Below are positions 60,603-64,000 of a stretch of DNA of 64,000 nucleotides, piece after piece. Position 1 is the first letter of the stretch; each line of letters starts with the position of its first letter. A program made the translations under genes and the position numbers. The stretch comes from CAZNPW01 sp964575185 (GTDB lineage Bacteria; Pseudomonadota; Alphaproteobacteria; Rhodobacterales; Rhodobacteraceae): the NCBI GenBank assembly GCA_964575185.1, contig CAZNPW010000008.1, forward strand, positions 10,068 through 74,067, read 5' to 3'. The notes beneath the pieces are model-generated. The model saw only the letters and a program-made list of their open reading frames with translations, had not been told where the DNA came from and searched no databases.

Positions 60603-63571
60603 CGTGCAATCTCCATCGTCAGCGCGTCGTTCACGAGCGCGTCCTGTTCGGCCTTGTGTTTCGACGCGAGGCCCGTGGCGGGCGAGGCGCTGGCGGACCG
60701 GCCGGCGAAGGCCACGCGCTTCTGCGCGGTCTGGGCCTGGGCCATGACCCATTCGAGGTTGGGTTCGATGAAGCCCCAGGCACCCTGGTTCTTCGGCTCT
60801 TCCTGGCACCAGACGAAGGTGGCATCGCGGAAACGGGACATCTCGGCGATCAGGGATTTCGTGGGCACGGGGTAGAGCTGTTCGACGCGCATCAGGTAGG
60901 TGTCGGTCAGGCCGCGGGCGTCGCGTTCGGCGAGAAGGTCGAAGTAGACCTTGCCCGCGCACATGACGACGCGCCTGATCCGGTTGTCGGGGAGCAGTTC
61001 GGTCGCCGAGTTGCCCTTCTGCGCGTCGTCCCACAGCACGCGGTGGAAGGTGGAGCCGTCGGTGAAGTCTTCCGTCCCGCTGATGCACATCGGGTGGCGC
61101 AGGAGCGACTTCGGCGTCATCAGGATCAGCGGCTTGCGGAAGTTGCGGTGAAGCTGGCGGCGCAGGATGTGGAAGTAGTTGGAGGGCGTCGAGCAGTTGG
61201 CGACGATCCAGTTTTCCTGCGCGGAAAGTTGCAGGAAGCGTTCGAGGCGGGCCGACGAATGCTCCGGCCCCTGGCCCTCGAAGCCGTGCGGCAGCAGGCA
61301 GACGAGGCCCGACATCCGCAGCCATTTGCTCTCGCCCGAGTTGACGAACTGGTCGAACATGATCTGCGCGCCATTGGCGAAATCGCCGAACTGCGCCTCC
61401 CACAGCACGAGCGCGTTCGGTTCGGCGAGCGAGTAGCCGTATTCGAAGCCGAGCACGGCGTATTCCGACAGCATCGAGTCGATCGCGTCATAGCGCGCCT
61501 GGCCGGCGCGGATGTGGTTGAGGGGGTAGTGGCGTTCCTCGGTCGTCTGGTCGATGAAGGCGGAGTGGCGCTGGCTGAAGGTGCCCCGCGTGCAGTCCTG
61601 GCCCGACAGGCGGACGGGGAAGCCTTCGAGCGCGAGCGATCCGAAGGCGATGGCTTCCGCCGTGGCCCAGTCGAAGCCCTGGCCGGTGGCGAACATCTGG
61701 CGCTTGGCGTCCAGTTGCCGCACCACGGTCTTGTGGATGTCGAAGCCGTCGGGGATGCGGGTGAGCGCGGCGCCGATCTCGGCCAGCGTGTCCGGCCGGA
61801 TGGCGGTGTCGCCGGCCTGATAGGTTTCCAGGTCCTTGCGGCCGACGCCCGACCAGCGGCCGTCGAGCCAGTCGGCCTTGTTGGGCTTGAAGGCGCGGCC
61901 GACCTCGAACTCGTCGTTGAGCCGGGCCTGGAAGGCGGCCTTCATGTCCTCGATCTCGCCCGAGGGGATCAGGCCGTCGGCCACCAGACGTTCGGTGTAG
62001 AGCTGCAGCGTCGTCTTGTGCTTCTTGATCGCCGTATACATCGCGGGGTTGGTGAACATCGGCTCATCCCCCTCGTTGTGGCCGAAGCGGCGGTAGCAGA
62101 AGATGTCGAGCACCACGTCCTTGCGGAAGGTCTGGCGGAACTCGATCGCGACGCGGGCGGCGTGGACCACGGCCTCGGGGTCATCGCCGTTGACGTGGAA
62201 GATGGGGGCCTCGACCATCAGGGCGATGTCGGTGGGGTAGGGGGAGGAGCGGCTGTAGGCGGGGGCGGTGGTGAAGCCGATCTGGTTGTTCACCACGATG
62301 TGCAGCGTGCCGCCGGTGCGGTGGCCCTTCAGCCCCGACAGGCCGAAGCATTCGGCCACGACCCCCTGCCCCGCGAAGGCCGCGTCGCCGTGCAGAAGGA
62401 CGGGCAGCACCGCCGTGCGGTCGGTGTCGTTGAACTGGTCCTGCTTGGCGCGGACCTTGCCCAGCACCACCGGGTTCACCGCCTCGAGATGCGAGGGGTT
62501 GGCGGTGAGGCTCAGGTGGACGGTATTGCCGTCGAAGGTGCGGTCGGACGACGCGCCGAGGTGGTACTTCACGTCGCCCGATCCGTCCACGTCCTCGGGC
62601 TTGTAGCTGCCGCCCTGGAACTCGTGGAAGATCGCGCGGTAGGGTTTCTGCATCACGTTGGCGAGGATGTTCAGGCGGCCCCGGTGGGGCATGCCGATGA
62701 CGACTTCCTTCAGGCCGAGCTGCCCGCCGCGCTTGATGATCTGCTCCATCGCCGGGATCAGCGTCTCGCCGCCGTCGAGGCCGAAGCGCTTGGTGCCGGT
62801 GTATTTCACCTGGAGGAACTTCTCGAAGCCCTCGGCCTCGACGAGCTTGTTCAGGATCGCGCGGCGGCCCTCGCGGGTGAAGGCGATCTCCTTGCCGTAG
62901 CCCTCGATCCGCTCCTTCAGCCAGGCGGATTGTTCGGGGTCGGAGATGTGCATGAACTGGAGCGCGAAGGTGCCGCAGTAGGTGCGCCGCACGATGTCGA
63001 TGATCTGGCGCATCGAGGCGTGTTCGAGGCCGAGCACGTTGTCGATGAAGATGGGGCGGTCCATGTCGGCTTCGGTGAAGCCATACGACGCGGGGTCGAG
63101 TTCGGGCTGGGGCGCGTTCGGCGTGATCTTGAGGGGGTCGAGGTCGGCGGCGAGATGGCCGCGGATGCGGTAGGCGCGGATGATCATCAGCGCGCGGACG
63201 GAATCGAGGACGGCGCGGCGGACCTGGTCTTCGGTGAGGGTGATACCGGCCTGCGCGGCCTTGGCGGTGATCTTTTCGGCGGTGCCCTTGGCGTCTTTCA
63301 CGGGGGCGGCGGGCCATTCGCCGGTGAGGGCGGCGGTGAGGTCGTCGGTCGGGACGGGGGGCCAGTCGCTGCGCGCCCAGGATGGCCCCTGCGCGGCCTG
63401 CTTGGTGGCGAGGTCGGCCTCGCCCAGCGCCTTGAAGAAGGCGGCCCAGGTGGGGTCGACGCTGCCGGGGTTCTCGGCGGCCTTGGCCGCAAGCTGGTCG
63501 ATGTAGTCCGCATTCGCGCCGTCGAGGAAGGACGAGGCGTGGAAGGCGGCGGTGGGGGATTGGTCGGTCAT
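60599..63571 (-). CDS. sucA: 2-oxoglutarate dehydrogenase E1 component
   Basis: Thiamine-diphosphate-dependent decarboxylase of the 2-oxoglutarate dehydrogenase complex, 990 aa. The N-terminal SSFLDGANADYIDQL is the E2-binding type segment. Active-site regions include GMPHRGRLNILANV, the ThDP/Mg motif around GDAAFAGQGVV...NNQIGFTT, and in the C-terminal half RGTFSQRHSAF and the AEPNALVLWEAQFGDFANGAQ region. ATG 63571 is used because similarity begins there. It lies 62 bp after sucD and is coupled by ATGA to odhB. Confidence 0.98.
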   Translation of the reverse strand: MTDQSPTAAFHASSFLDGANADYIDQLAAKAAENPGSVDPTWAAFFKALGEADLATKQAAQGPSWARSDWPPVPTDDLTAALTGEWPAAPVKDAKGTAEKITAKAAQAGITLTEDQVRRAVLDSVRALMIIRAYRIRGHLAADLDPLKITPNAPQPELDPASYGFTEADMDRPIFIDNVLGLEHASMRQIIDIVRRTYCGTFALQFMHISDPEQSAWLKERIEGYGKEIAFTREGRRAILNKLVEAEGFEKFLQVKYTGTKRFGLDGGETLIPAMEQIIKRGGQLGLKEVVIGMPHRGRLNILANVMQKPYRAIFHEFQGGSYKPEDVDGSGDVKYHLGASSDRTFDGNTVHLSLTANPSHLEAVNPVVLGKVRAKQDQFNDTDRTAVLPVLLHGDAAFAGQGVVAECFGLSGLKGHRTGGTLHIVVNNQIGFTTAPAYSRSSPYPTDIALMVEAPIFHVNGDDPEAVVHAARVAIEFRQTFRKDVVLDIFCYRRFGHNEGDEPMFTNPAMYTAIKKHKTTLQLYTERLVADGLIPSGEIEDMKAAFQARLNDEFEVGRAFKPNKADWLDGRWSGVGRKDLETYQAGDTAIRPDTLAEIGAALTRIPDGFDIHKTVVRQLDAKRQMFATGQGFDWATAEAIAFGSLALEGFPVRLSGQDCTRGTFSQRHSAFIDQTTEERHYPLNHIRAGQARYDAIDSMLSEYAVLGFEYGYSLAEPNALVLWEAQFGDFANGAQIMFDQFVNSGESKWLRMSGLVCLLPHGFEGQGPEHSSARLERFLQLSAQENWIVANCSTPSNYFHILRRQLHRNFRKPLILMTPKSLLRHPMCISGTEDFTDGSTFHRVLWDDAQKGNSATELLPDNRIRRVVMCAGKVYFDLLAERDARGLTDTYLMRVEQLYPVPTKSLIAEMSRFRDATFVWCQEEPKNQGAWGFIEPNLEWVMAQAQTAQKRVAFAGRSASASPATGLASKHKAEQDALVNDALTMEIAR

Positions 63572-63588
63572 CGTCAAGGCTCCGTCGA

Positions 63589-63633
63589 GTGGGTGCCAGC
63601 CCACAGTTGCGTCCGGTGGGTATCTCGCCCACC
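63589..63633 (-). promoter_or_regulatory. Two hairpins between sucD and sucA
   Basis: Two inverted repeats fill the 62-bp gap. GTGGGTGCCAGCCCAC (63589-63604) lies over the translation-initiation region of sucA. GGTGGG-N7-CCCACC (63615-63633) abuts the sucD stop. In mRNA they could protect the sucD 3' end or modulate sucA translation. Confidence 0.5.
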
Positions 63634-64000
63634 CTACCCCTTCATCGCCGCCAAGACCGCCTGCCCCAGCCCCGCCGGGCTGTCGGCGACGACGATGCCG
63701 GCGGCTTTCATGGCCGCGATCTTGCTTTCCGCGTCGCCCTTGCCGCCCGAGACGATGGCCCCTGCGTGGCCCATCCGGCGGCCCTTGGGCGCGGTGCGGC
63801 CGGCGATGAAGCCTGCGACCGGCTTTCCGCGGCCGGCGCGGCGTTCGTCGGCGAGGAACTGCGCGGCGTCTTCCTCGGCGGAGCCGCCGATCTCGCCGAT
63901 CATGATGATCGCCTCGGTCTCGGGGTCGGCGAGGAACATCTCCAGCACGTCGATGTGTTCGGTCCCCTTGATCGGGTCGCCGCCGATGCCGACGGCGGTG
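63634..64000 (-). CDS. sucD: Succinyl-CoA synthetase alpha subunit (partial, N-terminus off the right edge)
   Basis: The C-terminal 121 codons of the ADP/GDP-forming succinyl-CoA ligase alpha chain, which makes succinate and ATP from the product of the E1/E2/E3 complex encoded next to it. The segments GIGGDPIKGTEHIDVL, MIGEIGGSAEEDAA, and GRRMGHAGAIVSGGKG, with the phosphorylated active-site histidine, are diagnostic. The gene ends 62 bp before sucA. sucC and mdh are expected beyond the window. Confidence 0.96.
   Translation of the reverse strand, partial: TAVGIGGDPIKGTEHIDVLEMFLADPETEAIIMIGEIGGSAEEDAAQFLADERRAGRGKPVAGFIAGRTAPKGRRMGHAGAIVSGGKGDAESKIAAMKAAGIVVADSPAGLGQAVLAAMKG

Overview
The window is chromosomal DNA of a high-GC alphaproteobacterium, most likely a member of the Rhodobacterales (Rhodobacteraceae). 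The evidence is the strongly GC3-biased codon use, the ccr/ecm ethylmalonyl-CoA pathway genes, the hflK-hflC-DUF2065-degP block, the sucD-sucA-sucB-lpd cluster with a MAPEG gene inside it, a large Rhodobacterales-type disordered protein, and a GTTC-N7-GTTC (alphaproteobacterial LexA) box. Genes are densely packed, with many ATGA/GTGA overlaps. No rRNA, tRNA, prophage, IS element or CRISPR array was seen.

Layout. 1-5.0 kb (minus): an acyl-CoA catabolic operon (CoA-transferase, enoyl-CoA hydratase, aldehyde dehydrogenase) followed by a sugar-type ABC binding protein cut by the left edge. It starts at a divergent promoter with two palindromic operators shared with a YnjBCD-like ABC transporter (5.1-9.1 kb, plus). 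9.1-14.5 kb: a short-chain dehydrogenase coupled to an AbrB/PIN toxin-antitoxin pair, ychF, a second SDR, trpA, and a MarR regulator beside a decayed nitroreductase and a four-unit operator array. 14.5-20.8 kb: lldD, a sugar-nucleotide epimerase, aldo/keto reductase, YmdB-type phosphoesterase, and a ligase-associated DEXH helicase without its usual partners. 21-29.3 kb: M3 peptidase coupled to amino-acid ABC genes, lytic transglycosylase, HDAC-like deacylase, NUDIX, DUF1178, ferredoxin, an SOS-box-preceded fragment resembling the DnaE2 C-terminus, and a peptidoglycan-binding lipoprotein.

29.4-36.2 kb (minus) is a probable operon: EF-hand protein, rpiA, gor, hflK, hflC, DUF2065, degP (carbon metabolism, thiol redox and membrane/periplasmic protein quality control). 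36.3-43.2 kb: two coupled GST-like genes, sdaA, a lone treY, an EamA transporter and thiamine diphosphokinase. 43.3-49.8 kb: a 747-residue repeat-rich disordered protein, DUF2842, purA, secG and pyrG. At 49.76-51.46 kb an AT-rich single-gene islet encodes a DUF262/DUF1524 (GmrSD-like) putative defence nuclease. 51.5-56.7 kb: ccr, an acyltransferase, a small secreted protein and ecm. 56.8-64 kb (minus): sucD (partial), sucA, odhB, a small ORF, MAPEG and lpd, i.e. the 2-oxoglutarate dehydrogenase/succinyl-CoA synthetase section of the TCA cycle.

The most notable signals are the SOS-box/DnaE2 C-terminal remnant, the AT-rich GmrSD-like islet, a palindromic interspersed repeat that also forms the E2 linker of odhB, the 4 x 20-bp operator array upstream of a broken nitroreductase, and the minisatellite-containing disordered protein. 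The only gene-free stretches over about 300 bases are 4808-5124 (operators plus a short ORF) and 45835-46163 (a duplicated GC-rich block).
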